Source: JBFJVZ01 sp041623895
GTDB taxonomy: Bacteria; Planctomycetota; Planctomycetia; Pirellulales; Pirellulaceae
Length of the DNA stretch: 18,927 nt
NCBI GenBank assembly: GCA_041623895.1
Contig: JBFJVZ010000103.1
Coordinates: forward strand, 1 to 18,927
Reading direction: 5' to 3'
Shown: one piece after another, positions 1 through 8,520 of the stretch
How the letters are laid out: every line of letters starts with the position of its first letter
Numbering within the stretch: position 1 is the stretch's first letter
Notes under the pieces: generated by a model
The model's input: the letters and a program-made list of their open reading frames with translations, nothing else
What the model was told of the DNA's origin: nothing
Databases searched by the model: none
Position numbers and translations under genes: made by a program

Positions 1-63
1 GATCCACCATCCCTGGCGGGCGTTTTCAAGTCGATCGAGAGCGGTTTGGACTGCAGGCGACAT
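1..63 (-). CDS. Unknown protein, N-terminal 21 codons only (cut by left edge)
   Basis: An ATG on the minus strand at 63-61 opens a frame that stays open to the window edge and reads MSPAVQTALDRLENARQGWW plus one more residue. A GAGG Shine-Dalgarno core lies 11 bases upstream, slightly far. The peptide looks like a charged amphipathic helix ending in a Trp pair, as seen before the first membrane helix in large planctomycete membrane proteins of the MoxR/VWA neighbourhood. That resemblance is an inference from 21 residues. The gene lies downstream of the DUF4159 gene on the same strand, 258 bases away, so the two may be co-transcribed. Function cannot be assigned from this fragment. Confidence 0.45.
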   Translation of the reverse strand, partial: MSPAVQTALDRLENARQGWWI

Positions 64-183
64 CAATGGGTTATCCTCAAGAAATCGACGCGCGGGTTGG
101 GATGGTACTTTCCCTGAGCCGATGGCGCTGACCACAAGTTGTCCTATTTATGGGACCTTCACGGTGCTCTGCAGATCCCAACT

Positions 184-278
184 CTTCGTCCTTCGATATT
201 CCTTGTTCGATGTTCTGCGGTTCTGATTGCGCACCAGAAGAAACTCGAATATCGAACAAGGAATGCCGAAGTACGAAG
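184..278. repeat. Imperfect 32-bp inverted repeat with 31-nt loop
   Basis: The arms are 184-215 and 247-278. Aligning one arm to the reverse complement of the other gives 28 of 32 matches, with an uninterrupted 14-base core (ATTCCTTGTTCGAT at 198-211, pairing with 251-264). It sits between the DUF4159 gene and the partial gene at the left edge and could form a long hairpin in RNA. There is no poly-U run after it, so it does not look like a simple intrinsic terminator. The arm sequence resembles TTCGATATTCCTTGTTCGA-type dispersed palindromes I associate with planctomycete and related genomes. No second copy is present in this window. Confidence 0.8.
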
Positions 279-321
279 TTAAAAACGGCTGTTTGTCCGC
301 TGCGAAAGTTGCGTCCTTTGT

Positions 322-1878
322 CTAATGCGTTACTGCGTAAACCAACAGGTTGCCGCCGATCTTCAGTGCATCGTCCTGGCTGTAGCCGTAGGCGTAGGGA
401 TGATCAAACTGTTCCCACCCGTCCCCCAAATCGAATCTGCTATAAACCACCGCCAGTCGACCGTCCAGCGTGACGCCTTCCAGCGTCGGCGTATTCATGT
501 TGCCGTAATCTTCCAAGGTTCGCGGCGTGTACTGAACGGTTTGAATGTCGTTATGGATACTGTAAATCGGATGATCGCGGGGAATGGTCTCCAGGCGATG
601 ATTCGGCAGAGCCTTGGCAAGCTGCTGTCGAAAGGCCCGATCAAAGGCCTGGCGTCCGCAGCAAGCATCGGCAACCAACATGCCGCCTGCCTTCAAGTAC
701 CGCTGCAATCGGTCCGCTTCCTCGTCGCTCCAGGCAAAGTCGTCGTGCCCGGTCATGTACAGCAACGGGTAGTCAGCGGCCTTGGGATCGCTGAGCTTGA
801 CATTGGCTCGCTTGAACTTGACTTCCATCGTCGAATTATCACGCGTGTAGCGCAACAGGTTATGAATGGCCGACGGATCGGGATCCCAGTCGCCTTCATG
901 GATCAGTTGTGCCATCACGAAGTCGTCGCGTGAGGGCTCCGTCGCTTCATGATAGACTTTGGTGGTACTCAGGAACCGGCCCAGTTGGTAGCTACCCAGC
1001 AGGTAAGTGATGTAATTGGAACCGATCTGTTTCGCCTGGTTGATCACCACGCGGAGGCCGCGCGGATGATCATGGCCATCCCATCCGCAAGTCAAATCCG
1101 CCGGCGAATAAATCACACCCGTGCGGCAGCCGAACGTGATGCCCTCGATACAAGATTCGTCTGTGTATTGGGTTCCGTCGGCTTCTTGATACGTGAAGTC
1201 GCCCAGCTTGTAATAGGACGAAAAGATCGGGTCGTCGGGCATCAACTTGCGAAGCGGTCGCTGAGGAAAAACCTGTTCCATCTCGTGGCGAAACGACTCG
1301 TCAAAATCTTTCCAGCCGCAGCAGGCATCACCGATGATCGTGCCGCCGTCGAGCACGTACCGCCGCAAATTTTCTCGCGTCGTATCATCCAAGCTGAAGT
1401 GGTTGTGACCGGAGAACAACAGCGCCGGCAACTCACGTGGATCGTATGAGAAATGAGCAAAGTCGGCTTCGACCGAGCGATAGTGGATACCCAGCTTCTC
1501 GTTGGTCCAGGCAAGCAGACTTTTGACGTCGGCCGGATCGGTCATCCAGTCGCGGTATTGAACCCGTTTGCCATCGCGGGTCATGAACTTGATCGGTCCC
1601 ATCGCCATCTTGCCGACCAAGGCGGGTGGAGCAGGCGGCCGCTTCTTTTCCGTGCGACGCAACGGCGTGACCGGCAAAGGCAGCGGCGCAAACGACTCGC
1701 CTCCGGTCCGACTTTGTCGCTTGGGCGGCGGCGGCGGGCTACAATCGATCGGCTCGCTGGACTCTTCTTGACCGAAAGCCGGCTCGCACAGGCCGATGCC
1801 GGCGACCGCAGAGGCGGTCGCACAGGAACGAACAAATCCTCGCCGAGAGAGGCTTGATGACGTTGCTTGTTTCCGCAT
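322..1878 (-). CDS. Tat-exported protein with two tandem DUF4159 domains
   Basis: This 518-aa protein starts with a twin-arginine signal (S11-R12-R13-G-F-V followed by a small-residue hydrophobic stretch ending near AFGQ), so it is probably exported folded. A proline-rich linker follows (about residues 45-90). Two homologous DUF4159 units come next. The first carries GHNHF (157-161) and DACCG (184-188); the second carries GHDDF (377-381) and DACCG (404-408), with the same downstream helix and a later DHP motif. DUF4159 is usually fused to, or encoded beside, BatA/MoxR/VWA genes; its biochemical role is unknown. I chose the ATG at 1878 over an in-frame TTG at 1905 because the Tat signal begins there and a GGGAAA-like ribosome site precedes it. 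The gene diverges from the small secreted protein at 2281 and may be co-transcribed with the partial gene at the left edge. Confidence 0.85.
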   Translation of the reverse strand: MRKQATSSSLSRRGFVRSCATASAVAGIGLCEPAFGQEESSEPIDCSPPPPPKRQSRTGGESFAPLPLPVTPLRRTEKKRPPAPPALVGKMAMGPIKFMTRDGKRVQYRDWMTDPADVKSLLAWTNEKLGIHYRSVEADFAHFSYDPRELPALLFSGHNHFSLDDTTRENLRRYVLDGGTIIGDACCGWKDFDESFRHEMEQVFPQRPLRKLMPDDPIFSSYYKLGDFTYQEADGTQYTDESCIEGITFGCRTGVIYSPADLTCGWDGHDHPRGLRVVINQAKQIGSNYITYLLGSYQLGRFLSTTKVYHEATEPSRDDFVMAQLIHEGDWDPDPSAIHNLLRYTRDNSTMEVKFKRANVKLSDPKAADYPLLYMTGHDDFAWSDEEADRLQRYLKAGGMLVADACCGRQAFDRAFRQQLAKALPNHRLETIPRDHPIYSIHNDIQTVQYTPRTLEDYGNMNTPTLEGVTLDGRLAVVYSRFDLGDGWEQFDHPYAYGYSQDDALKIGGNLLVYAVTH

Positions 1879-1984
1879 CGATCGTTTCCCGGTTGGGATC
1901 TTCAAATGTGCATTACTGGCAAAAGCGCGACGATCCGCACAGCGCGTTGCGATCCGATCCGCTCACACTGCCAAATTCAGTAAT

Positions 1985-2014
1985 ATTTTACAGACGATTC
2001 GTCACCTTTGCCAA
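1985..2014 (-). promoter_or_regulatory. Candidate sigma70-type promoter for the DUF4159 gene
   Basis: On the minus strand, TTGGCA (2014-2009) and TAAAAT (1990-1985) are separated by 18 bases. This would start transcription near 1978 and give a leader of about 100 bases before the ATG at 1878. It lies in the only AT-rich patch of the region. It is a consensus match read by eye; planctomycete promoters are often poorly conserved. Confidence 0.3.
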
Positions 2015-2178
2015 ACGCGACGCCGTTGCCGCTGGGTGCAAAGAGTGCGCCGCGGCTGGGGCCATACGGACTTCATCTCATTACCGAAGGCGCCGGCAGG
2101 CAAACAGCGGGATAATTACCGGACAAGACCGTCGGCCGCTGGGCGAAGAACCGAAATGACGCGCACCGAGCCCCCTGC

Positions 2179-2187
2179 TGGTATAAC
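2179..2187 (+). promoter_or_regulatory. Candidate extended -10 element for the 206-aa gene
   Basis: TGGTATAAC matches an extended -10 (TGn followed by TATAAC). No good -35 is visible. It would give a leader of roughly 87 bases before the start at 2281. Confidence 0.2.
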
Positions 2188-2280
2188 GCTTGTGAAGCCG
2201 GAACCTTGGCCGAGCCTATCCCCACCATGGTGGAGAGCGGACAACGGGGGAAGTCTGTCTGAAACATTGGAGGATCGGGA

Positions 2281-2901
2281 ATGCACTGGCGTATCAACTT
2301 ACTGCTGATACTGTTCGCGCTGCTGGGGGCCGCCCCCGCGAGTGCTCAACAGGATCCGCCGGCGATCAATCCGTTTGGCAAGCAACCGAACCAGCAGCGC
2401 GAGGACACCTATCCTGGCTGCATCGATCTGTCGGACGGGACCGTGCAGGTGGGGAAACTGTACCTGACCCGCGATCTGCGTCTGAAGATTTACGACGAAT
2501 CACTCAAGCGACAACGCGACGTGCCCCTGAGAGTCGTAGAAAGCATCGAGTGCAAAGTCCAGAAAGAGTGGCTGGAAAAGGAGTGGCGTTTCAAGGCCAA
2601 CGCGGATAACGAAAAAGTTTACACGGGCCGCTCGTATCCAGCGCGACAATACACTCACACGATTACACTGCACGATGGAAGCAAGATTAGCGGTCCGATG
2701 TCCGGTATCATCTATATGGATCCATACCAGGGCGGTGAGAAACAGCGATTCTTGATGCACAAACGTCAGAAAGGTGAACTGAGCAGCCGGCTCGATGAAC
2801 TGGTCTACGTCAAGAGCATTCGACTGGGTGAATCCGCGCTGCGAGAAGCGTTGTCTCGACAACAAGACAAAGCGGATGACCGATCGAGCCGAAAGCGTTG
2901 A
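2281..2901 (+). CDS. Small secreted protein of unknown function
   Basis: This 206-aa protein has a clear Sec signal peptide (a short N-region, a hydrophobic stretch LLLILFALLGAAPA, and an ASAQ cleavage site near residue 22). The start is secure: GGAGG at 2269-2273 sits seven bases before the ATG. The mature part contains two similar short beta-rich stretches with a D-G pair (LSDGTVQVGKLYLT and LHDGSKISGPMSGI), suggesting a repeated small beta fold. The C-terminus is basic and polar (QQDKADDRSSRKR). I do not recognise a named family; it looks like a conserved planctomycete hypothetical. It lies 118 bases upstream of the VWA operon on the same strand and could be its first gene. Confidence 0.75.
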   Translation: MHWRINLLLILFALLGAAPASAQQDPPAINPFGKQPNQQREDTYPGCIDLSDGTVQVGKLYLTRDLRLKIYDESLKRQRDVPLRVVESIECKVQKEWLEKEWRFKANADNEKVYTGRSYPARQYTHTITLHDGSKISGPMSGIIYMDPYQGGEKQRFLMHKRQKGELSSRLDELVYVKSIRLGESALREALSRQQDKADDRSSRKR

Positions 2902-3019
2902 TCCGTCGCCGGACTCACGTGCCGGTACACGCAACAGTTCGGTGATTCGAAGCGCTCCGGAATCTTGCAGCGCCGGCAAGGATTGACAATCAATCATCGA
3001 GGGGATCGATCATAAACCC

Positions 3020-5275
3020 ATGACACAGTTGTCACTGCATCCCGGATTTGGTTGGCTTGCGCTTGTCTTAGCGGGTGGAGTGGCATGTGTCTTGGTGACG
3101 ATCTTTTACCGCAGCACGTTTCGTGTGCTGCGACCGGGTCAGTGGAGACGTCTGCTGGCGCTGCGTTTGCTGGCGATCGCTATCGTCTTGCTGCTCTTGT
3201 TTCGGCCTGTGTTGAGCCATCAACGAGAGTCTACGGAAAAGCGCGTGGTGGCGTTTTTGGTGGACCAGTCTGCTTCCATGGGCGTGTCGGATGATCCCGT
3301 CGGCGGCACGCGGTGGCAGCAGGCGACTGACAAATTGCTGATCTGGCTTGAGCAACTCGAGGCGGACTTCGAAACGGAGATCATCGCCTTTTCTGACTCG
3401 TCGCGCCCTCTGAAAGATCGTGATTCGCTGTCAAATCTCGACGCCGATGGCGAGTCGACATCCTTATCTCGCGCCCTGATGGCGCCGGCGCAATGGACGG
3501 GCGCGCGAGAATTGGAAGCGGTCATTCTGCTCTCCGACGGCATTAACAATTCGGCGGGAGACCCCGTCTCGGTCGCCGCCAAGGCGGGTGTTCCGGTCTT
3601 TGCTGTCGGGCTCGGTCGAACGCTGCAGGACGGAAAGAGTTCACGCGATGTACGTGTGGCGGACTTGGATGTCCCCGAACAAATGCCGGTCGACAATCTG
3701 GCTCGTGTGAGCGCGTATATCGACGCCTCGGGCTATCCGGGACAGGTGACCACGGCGTTGTTGGAAGAAGACGGCCAAAGGGTGGCCGAACAGGAAGTCG
3801 TACTTGACGGTGTGGAGGGCACCCAGGAAATCAAGTTCGAGTTCACACCCAAGGTGAAAGGGTTGCACCGCTACACCGTCAAGATTCCTGCAATCTCCGG
3901 GGAAGCAATTCCGGAAAACAACGCTCGCTCGGGCAGCGGCCTGGTGATCGAGGCCCGCATCCGCGTCCTGTATGTCGAGGGAACGCTGCGGGCCGAGTAC
4001 GGTGCGATCGTGGGTCAGTTCCTGTCCAAAGATCCGAACATCGAATTCTGCGCGCTGGTTCAAACCCGCCCCAACGTTTTTATGCAGCGGAGCAACATCG
4101 AAGGCATCCAAGTCACCACGATCCCCGAGGACGCTGAGACGCTGGACAGGTTCGATGTTTTTATCATTGGCGATCTGGATAGTTCCTATCTTGGCTCCAA
4201 TCAGCAGGAAGGAATCAGCAAGCGTGTGCTTGATGGTGCCGGCCTGATGATGACCGGCGGCTATCACAGCTTGGGGCCAGGCGGCTACGCCGGGTCGGAG
4301 ATCGAAAAGATGCTGCCGGTTTTTGTGGGCGAACGTGAGATCGGCCAAATCGATGAACCTTTCCTACCGCGACTGACACGCGATGGCTGGCGGCACCCGA
4401 TCTTTGCCAACATCTCCGCGTTCTTTCCGATTGAGAATGCGGCCGCCGAAATCGAAGGGCTTCCCGAGTTGCAGGGGTCGGTTCGCGTCGCGGGCGTCAA
4501 ACCTGCAGCAACCGTGCTGGCGATTCATCCTCGCGAAATGGCGGCCGAATTGCCAATGCCTTTGTTGGCTGTGCAACCGATTGGCAATGGGCGTTCGGCA
4601 GTCTTTACCGGCGATACAACCAGGAATTGGCAGCAGACGATGCGGGCAATGGACCGCGAATCACCGTTCTTGCAGTTCTGGGGGCAGACCGTTCGCTGGT
4701 TGGCCGGCCGCAGTGATGAAGTGCTGACAACCGCCGGAATCGTTGCCACCACCGACAAGATCTACTATGAACCCGAGTCCGATGTGGTGATCTCGGCCGT
4801 CGTCCGCGGACCCGAAGGTCAGGCGAGCAGTAATGCACCGGTCACCGCGTCGATCACCGGTCCCCAAGGAAAATCGGAAACGCTGACGCTCGCACCCGTG
4901 GTCGGTCCAACGGGAAACTACCGCGCCGTGTTTCAGCCGCAACAATCGGGTCGATACACGATCGACGTCAATTCACCATTGCCAAGCGGTATTCTAAAAG
5001 CGGATCCGATTCTGATTGATGTCGGTTATCCGGACCTGGAATTCGATCGACTAGGGCTCGATCGGAATATGTTGGCGGCGATCGCTCAGGCTAGCGGTGG
5101 GCAGTATGCACATCTGAGCACTTCGGATCGAATCATTGACCAACTGCAACGCAGCCATCATTCTCGGCTGGTGCAATACGAAGTCCGGCTTTACTGGCCG
5201 CCGCTCATGTGGCTCGTCTTTGTTGGCGTGGTTACGACCGAGTGGATCTTGCGGCGCAGGTACATGTTGCGATGA
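3020..5275 (+). CDS. Membrane-anchored VWA protein with inactive glutamine-amidotransferase-like domain
   Basis: This 751-aa protein has two N-terminal membrane helices (about 11-30 and 45-62). A von Willebrand A domain follows with a complete MIDAS: D82-Q-S84-A-S86, T147 in GESTS, and D173 in LLSDG. From about residue 314 (IRVLYVEG) to 440 it matches the class I GATase-like fold of the family called putative glutamine amidotransferase. The expected nucleophile position reads MMTGGYHSLGPGGY with no Cys, so it is probably a binding rather than a catalytic domain. A beta-rich region and a final membrane helix (about 724-744) end the protein. VWA/GATase-like proteins of this type occur beside DUF58 and BatA genes and are thought to act with MoxR chaperones in the envelope. 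The GAGG-like site is about 15 bases before the ATG. The stop overlaps the next start as ATGA. Confidence 0.85.
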   Translation: MTQLSLHPGFGWLALVLAGGVACVLVTIFYRSTFRVLRPGQWRRLLALRLLAIAIVLLLLFRPVLSHQRESTEKRVVAFLVDQSASMGVSDDPVGGTRWQQATDKLLIWLEQLEADFETEIIAFSDSSRPLKDRDSLSNLDADGESTSLSRALMAPAQWTGARELEAVILLSDGINNSAGDPVSVAAKAGVPVFAVGLGRTLQDGKSSRDVRVADLDVPEQMPVDNLARVSAYIDASGYPGQVTTALLEEDGQRVAEQEVVLDGVEGTQEIKFEFTPKVKGLHRYTVKIPAISGEAIPENNARSGSGLVIEARIRVLYVEGTLRAEYGAIVGQFLSKDPNIEFCALVQTRPNVFMQRSNIEGIQVTTIPEDAETLDRFDVFIIGDLDSSYLGSNQQEGISKRVLDGAGLMMTGGYHSLGPGGYAGSEIEKMLPVFVGEREIGQIDEPFLPRLTRDGWRHPIFANISAFFPIENAAAEIEGLPELQGSVRVAGVKPAATVLAIHPREMAAELPMPLLAVQPIGNGRSAVFTGDTTRNWQQTMRAMDRESPFLQFWGQTVRWLAGRSDEVLTTAGIVATTDKIYYEPESDVVISAVVRGPEGQASSNAPVTASITGPQGKSETLTLAPVVGPTGNYRAVFQPQQSGRYTIDVNSPLPSGILKADPILIDVGYPDLEFDRLGLDRNMLAAIAQASGGQYAHLSTSDRIIDQLQRSHHSRLVQYEVRLYWPPLMWLVFVGVVTTEWILRRRYMLR

Positions 5276-6204
5276 AACGAGACACGGGATACCGATACCT
5301 CGATCCTGCTGCGTTGGCGCGTTTGCAGAACATGTCGATGGTTGCCCGGGGCGTGGTCGAGGGCTTCATCAGCGGATTGCATTCCAGTCCCTATAAGGGA
5401 TTCAGCGTGGAATTCGCCGAGCACCGCGAATACACACGCGGTGACAACCTGCGATTTTTGGATTGGCGGATGCTGGGACGCACCGATCGACTCTACGTTA
5501 AGCAATACGAGGAGGAAACGAATCTTAAAGCACAGATCATCCTGGATACCAGCGGATCGATGCTGTATCGACATGGGCGAGCGCTGACCAAGTTAGAGTA
5601 CTCCGCGTACCTGACCGCTATTCTTGCGCTACTGATGACTCGTCAGCAGGATGCGGTCGGACTGACAACGTTTGACCAACAGATCAACCTGGACATGCCC
5701 GCCCGCACATCACCCCGGCATTTCGGCGAGATGATGCGGCAGCTGGAGGGCATTTGCGCGGCGCGGCACGCCAACGATACGCCTACAGCCAAAGGGGCAG
5801 CGACGAATATTAGCGACACGCTGCATCGGCTGGCCGAACGTTTCAAACGCCGCTGCCTGATCATCCTGATTAGTGATCTGTACGATGAACCGGACGAGAT
5901 CATTCGCGCGCTGCATCATTTTCGCCACAAGCATCACGAAGTCATTTTGTTCCACGTTTTCGATCGCGCGGAGATCGAGTTTCCGTTCAAGGAAACTGCG
6001 CGGTTCGTGGACCTGGAAACAGGGGAACGACTTCAAATCGATCCGAGTTACGTCCGCGATGAATACCGACGGCAGATCAACGACTTTATCGAGTTCTACC
6101 GTGCCTCTTGCGCCGAATGCCAAATCGACTATGTGATGACTCACACCTCCGTTGCCTATGACCTGATGCTTTCCCGATATCTCAGTAGGCGGTGCAGTTT
6201 ATGA
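5272..6204 (+). CDS. DUF58 family protein with VWA-like MIDAS
   Basis: This 310-aa cytosolic protein has the DUF58 signature at residues 43-83: GFSVEFAEHREYTRGDNLRF, then LDWRMLGR and the YVKQYEEE segment. It is followed by a VWA-like MIDAS, LDTSGSM (D92, S94, S96), and a strand ending in LIILISDLYDEPDE. DUF58 proteins are the standard partners of MoxR ATPases; the precise activity is unknown. I took the ATG at 5272 because it overlaps the upstream stop in an ATGA and the DUF58 similarity begins just after it. An in-frame start at 5209 would add 21 residues unrelated to the family. The gene ends in a second ATGA overlap with the BatA gene, so the three proteins are probably made by coupled translation. 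Confidence 0.92.
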   Translation: MKRDTGYRYLDPAALARLQNMSMVARGVVEGFISGLHSSPYKGFSVEFAEHREYTRGDNLRFLDWRMLGRTDRLYVKQYEEETNLKAQIILDTSGSMLYRHGRALTKLEYSAYLTAILALLMTRQQDAVGLTTFDQQINLDMPARTSPRHFGEMMRQLEGICAARHANDTPTAKGAATNISDTLHRLAERFKRRCLIILISDLYDEPDEIIRALHHFRHKHHEVILFHVFDRAEIEFPFKETARFVDLETGERLQIDPSYVRDEYRRQINDFIEFYRASCAECQIDYVMTHTSVAYDLMLSRYLSRRCSL

Positions 6205-8444
6205 GTTTCGCCGTGCCCCTGTTTTTGTTGGCGATGCTGGCGGCGCTGATCCCGGTGCTGCTGCACATGATCAATCTGCAGAAAGCCAAGACGATACCTT
6301 TCAGCACGCTAAGATTCTTGCGTCTGGGTGTGGAAAAGACCCGCCGCAGGAAATATCTGCACGATATTCTGCTGCTCGCGTTTCGTGCCGCCGCCTTGCT
6401 GCTGATCGCGCTGGCGCTTGCCAAGCCGACCGTGACTCATTTCGGCGGCCTGTTGGGAAGTGGCGATGCGTCAGCCGTGGTCCTGATTTTGGACAATTCG
6501 TCCAGCATGAGCACGGTCGACGTGGGAGGGTCTCGCTGGGAAGCGGCGCTGGCAGCCACCTACGAAATCCTGGACCGGCTGGACCAGCGTGATTCGGTGG
6601 CCTTGCTGCTGACTTGCGGGCCGCCGCGGCCGGCGCTCGACCAACTGTATCAGAATCTGGAAGTCGTTCGTGAGACGCTCGCCGAGTGCCGCGTCCGATA
6701 CGAGAAGGCCGACCTCCTCTCGCGCATCCGCAAGGCCGAATCGTTGCTCCAAGATTCGTCCGCTCCCAACAAGGAGATTTATGTCATCACCGATATGCAA
6801 GCCGTATCTTGGGACTCCTCGATGGCAGCCGAACCGGCACCCGCAGGGCAGGAGCTTCCGCCGGTCGTACTCGTGGATGTCCATCGTGAAACACTCGCCA
6901 ACGCGGCCTTGATTGACGTGACCCTGCAGTCGGCCGGACCGGTCGCCGGCATGCCGATTCAGGCAACGGTGCGGTTGCAGGGCGATCTGAAGCTGGATCA
7001 ACAACGGCACGTCGAACTGCTGATCGACGATCAAACCATCGAGACGAGTCCGACGATCACAATTCCCGCCGCCGCGACGGCCGAACATTCGTTTAACTTC
7101 ACCGTGGATCAGCCGGGCATTCACACCGGTGTGGTACGCCTGAGGGGCGACGATGCCTGCGGTAACGACAACCAGCGCTTATTTGCGATTTCGGCGGCTC
7201 GCAATATCCCGGTTGCGGTTATCAAGCCGAACGAGCATGAGATTTCGTACCTCGAAGACTCGTACTACCTGGAACGCGCGTTGAATCCAGTGGGCGGCGG
7301 TGACTGGGCGATTCAGGTCGATAGTCTGCTGCCCGGGGCGCTGACGTCAGCTCCTTTGCGAGACTACGCGATCGTGTTTTGTGTCAATCTTCCCGCCCTG
7401 GATGCGCCGTATGCCGCTCGCCTGCGAGACTACGTCCGTGGTGGAGGGCACGTGGTTTGGATTTGCGGCGACAATGTGGAAGCTGGTTTATACAACGGAA
7501 TGAACCAGTCGGCTGGCGGCGAACTGTTGCCCGTTTCCTTGACCCGGCGGCGCGAGTCGGAATCTTCGCAAGACGGTGGCTGGAATATTGGCTGGATTGA
7601 CGTCGCCCATCCCGCGCTGGCTGCTTTTGCCCAGCCGCAATCGCTCTACCAGTCGGTGCTGGTTTCCAAGTACATTGCCGTCGATGCGGTCGACCAGAGT
7701 CTGGCAAAAGTATTGGCCAAACTTGATGACGGCGATCCACTGCTGATCGAGCGTCCGGTCGGTTCAGGTTCCGTGCTTTTTCTTGGCACCTCGGTACACG
7801 TGGCTTGGTCCAATCTTCCCCTCCGTCCCTTGTTTCTGCCTCTGCTGGCCCGCTTGACTTTCTATCTCGCGGATGCAAATGCGGCGCAAGGACAATTGTC
7901 GGCCGGGAATCCGATTCCGATCATCGATCATAATTCAGATCCGGGCGCGGTCGAGCCAGACGATGGGCAACGATCGCACGAGTTGACTCTTCCGGACGGC
8001 AACATCGTTCGACTGGATGCGGAATCTGACCGGCAACGCAGCAGCTTTGCCGACACGCACGAGATCGGAATCTATCGGCTACGCAGCTTGCGTCAGGGCG
8101 ATCCTCGCGAGCGGGCGTTTGCCGTGAATCTGGATCCCCACGAGGTCCCAGCAGCCATTTCGGCGGCCGACCGAATCACCCCGCTGGTTGGCGAGGACCG
8201 TTTGCTAGTTTGTCGAGACGTCAACGAAATCGAAAGCACGATTCGCCGCCTGCGCGAGGGCCGCAGCCTGATGGAACTGTTCTTGATTGCCGTCCTGATC
8301 GTGCTGATTGCCGAAGCGTATCTTGCCAATCGGCGCGTCGAGCAGGAGCAGCCCGATGAGCTTCGCGAGGTCCGGTCGTCGGCACCCAACTACCGGCGGC
8401 TACCCGATCAGTTGGACAAGCTCAGCGAATTCGCTCAACCGTAG
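6201..8444 (+). CDS. BatA-type membrane protein with VWA domain
   Basis: This 747-aa protein begins with the BatA (aerotolerance regulator N-terminal) domain: MSFAVPLFLLAMLAALIPVL, a basic loop with FSTLRFLRLG, and a second membrane helix at about 57-75. A VWA domain follows with a DNSSSM MIDAS start (D98, S100, S102). The middle has an immunoglobulin-like stretch, then a Rossmann-like GATase/flavodoxin-type region (about 345-440, including GGGHVVWICGDN). A C-terminal membrane helix lies around 692-712 (LMELFLIAVLIVLIAEAYLA). The start is the ATG in the ATGA overlap with the DUF58 gene; a GTG three codons earlier is possible but less typical. The protein is likely an inner-membrane component of the MoxR-VWA system. 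The name aerotolerance comes from Bacteroides and should not be read as a proven role here. Confidence 0.88.
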   Translation: MSFAVPLFLLAMLAALIPVLLHMINLQKAKTIPFSTLRFLRLGVEKTRRRKYLHDILLLAFRAAALLLIALALAKPTVTHFGGLLGSGDASAVVLILDNSSSMSTVDVGGSRWEAALAATYEILDRLDQRDSVALLLTCGPPRPALDQLYQNLEVVRETLAECRVRYEKADLLSRIRKAESLLQDSSAPNKEIYVITDMQAVSWDSSMAAEPAPAGQELPPVVLVDVHRETLANAALIDVTLQSAGPVAGMPIQATVRLQGDLKLDQQRHVELLIDDQTIETSPTITIPAAATAEHSFNFTVDQPGIHTGVVRLRGDDACGNDNQRLFAISAARNIPVAVIKPNEHEISYLEDSYYLERALNPVGGGDWAIQVDSLLPGALTSAPLRDYAIVFCVNLPALDAPYAARLRDYVRGGGHVVWICGDNVEAGLYNGMNQSAGGELLPVSLTRRRESESSQDGGWNIGWIDVAHPALAAFAQPQSLYQSVLVSKYIAVDAVDQSLAKVLAKLDDGDPLLIERPVGSGSVLFLGTSVHVAWSNLPLRPLFLPLLARLTFYLADANAAQGQLSAGNPIPIIDHNSDPGAVEPDDGQRSHELTLPDGNIVRLDAESDRQRSSFADTHEIGIYRLRSLRQGDPRERAFAVNLDPHEVPAAISAADRITPLVGEDRLLVCRDVNEIESTIRRLREGRSLMELFLIAVLIVLIAEAYLANRRVEQEQPDELREVRSSAPNYRRLPDQLDKLSEFAQP

Positions 8445-8451
8445 CTTAGTA

Positions 8452-8466
8452 GCCCCGAAATGGGGC
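8452..8466. repeat. Small hairpin GCCCC-GAAAT-GGGGC
   Basis: A 5-bp GC stem with a 5-nt loop begins seven bases after the BatA stop codon. It is followed by a GCCCAGGCTAGCGC stretch. Both resemble fragments of dispersed planctomycete intergenic repeats. It may help end transcription of the VWA operon, but no U-tract follows. Confidence 0.4.
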
Positions 8467-8520
8467 GATCATTTACATAGCCCAGGCTAGCGCAATCTCA
8501 TCATTGTTGTGGGATCATCG

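Larger units (their letters stand above)
1879..2280. other. 402-base divergent intergenic region
   Basis: This region separates the start of the DUF4159 gene from the start of the 206-aa gene. Short frames cross it on both strands, but none has a convincing ribosome site or recognisable product. It holds one candidate promoter in each direction, listed separately, and a perfect 12-bp palindrome at 2222-2233 (CCACCATGGTGG) in the leader of the plus-strand gene. I see no RNA gene or riboswitch. Confidence 0.6.

Noticed and set aside
150..473. 107-codon plus-strand frame near the left edge
   Set aside because: It runs through the imperfect inverted repeat and into the complement of the DUF4159 gene; no domain or ribosome site.
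325..1449. Two plus-strand frames opposite the DUF4159 gene
   Set aside because: They lie wholly within the complement of a recognisable two-domain protein, lack ribosome sites and show no family features.
2222..2233. Perfect 12-bp palindrome CCACCATGGTGG in the leader of the 206-aa gene
   Set aside because: Short enough to be chance, with no flanking symmetry or second copy; noted only within the intergenic entry.
2986..2991. TTGACA-like -35 box just before the VWA gene
   Set aside because: No -10 at a usable distance; the implied start site would fall at or beyond the ATG.
3641..4348. 235-codon minus-strand frame inside the VWA gene
   Set aside because: Shadow of a VWA/GATase-like coding region; no ribosome site and His/Asp-rich composition typical of an antisense reading.
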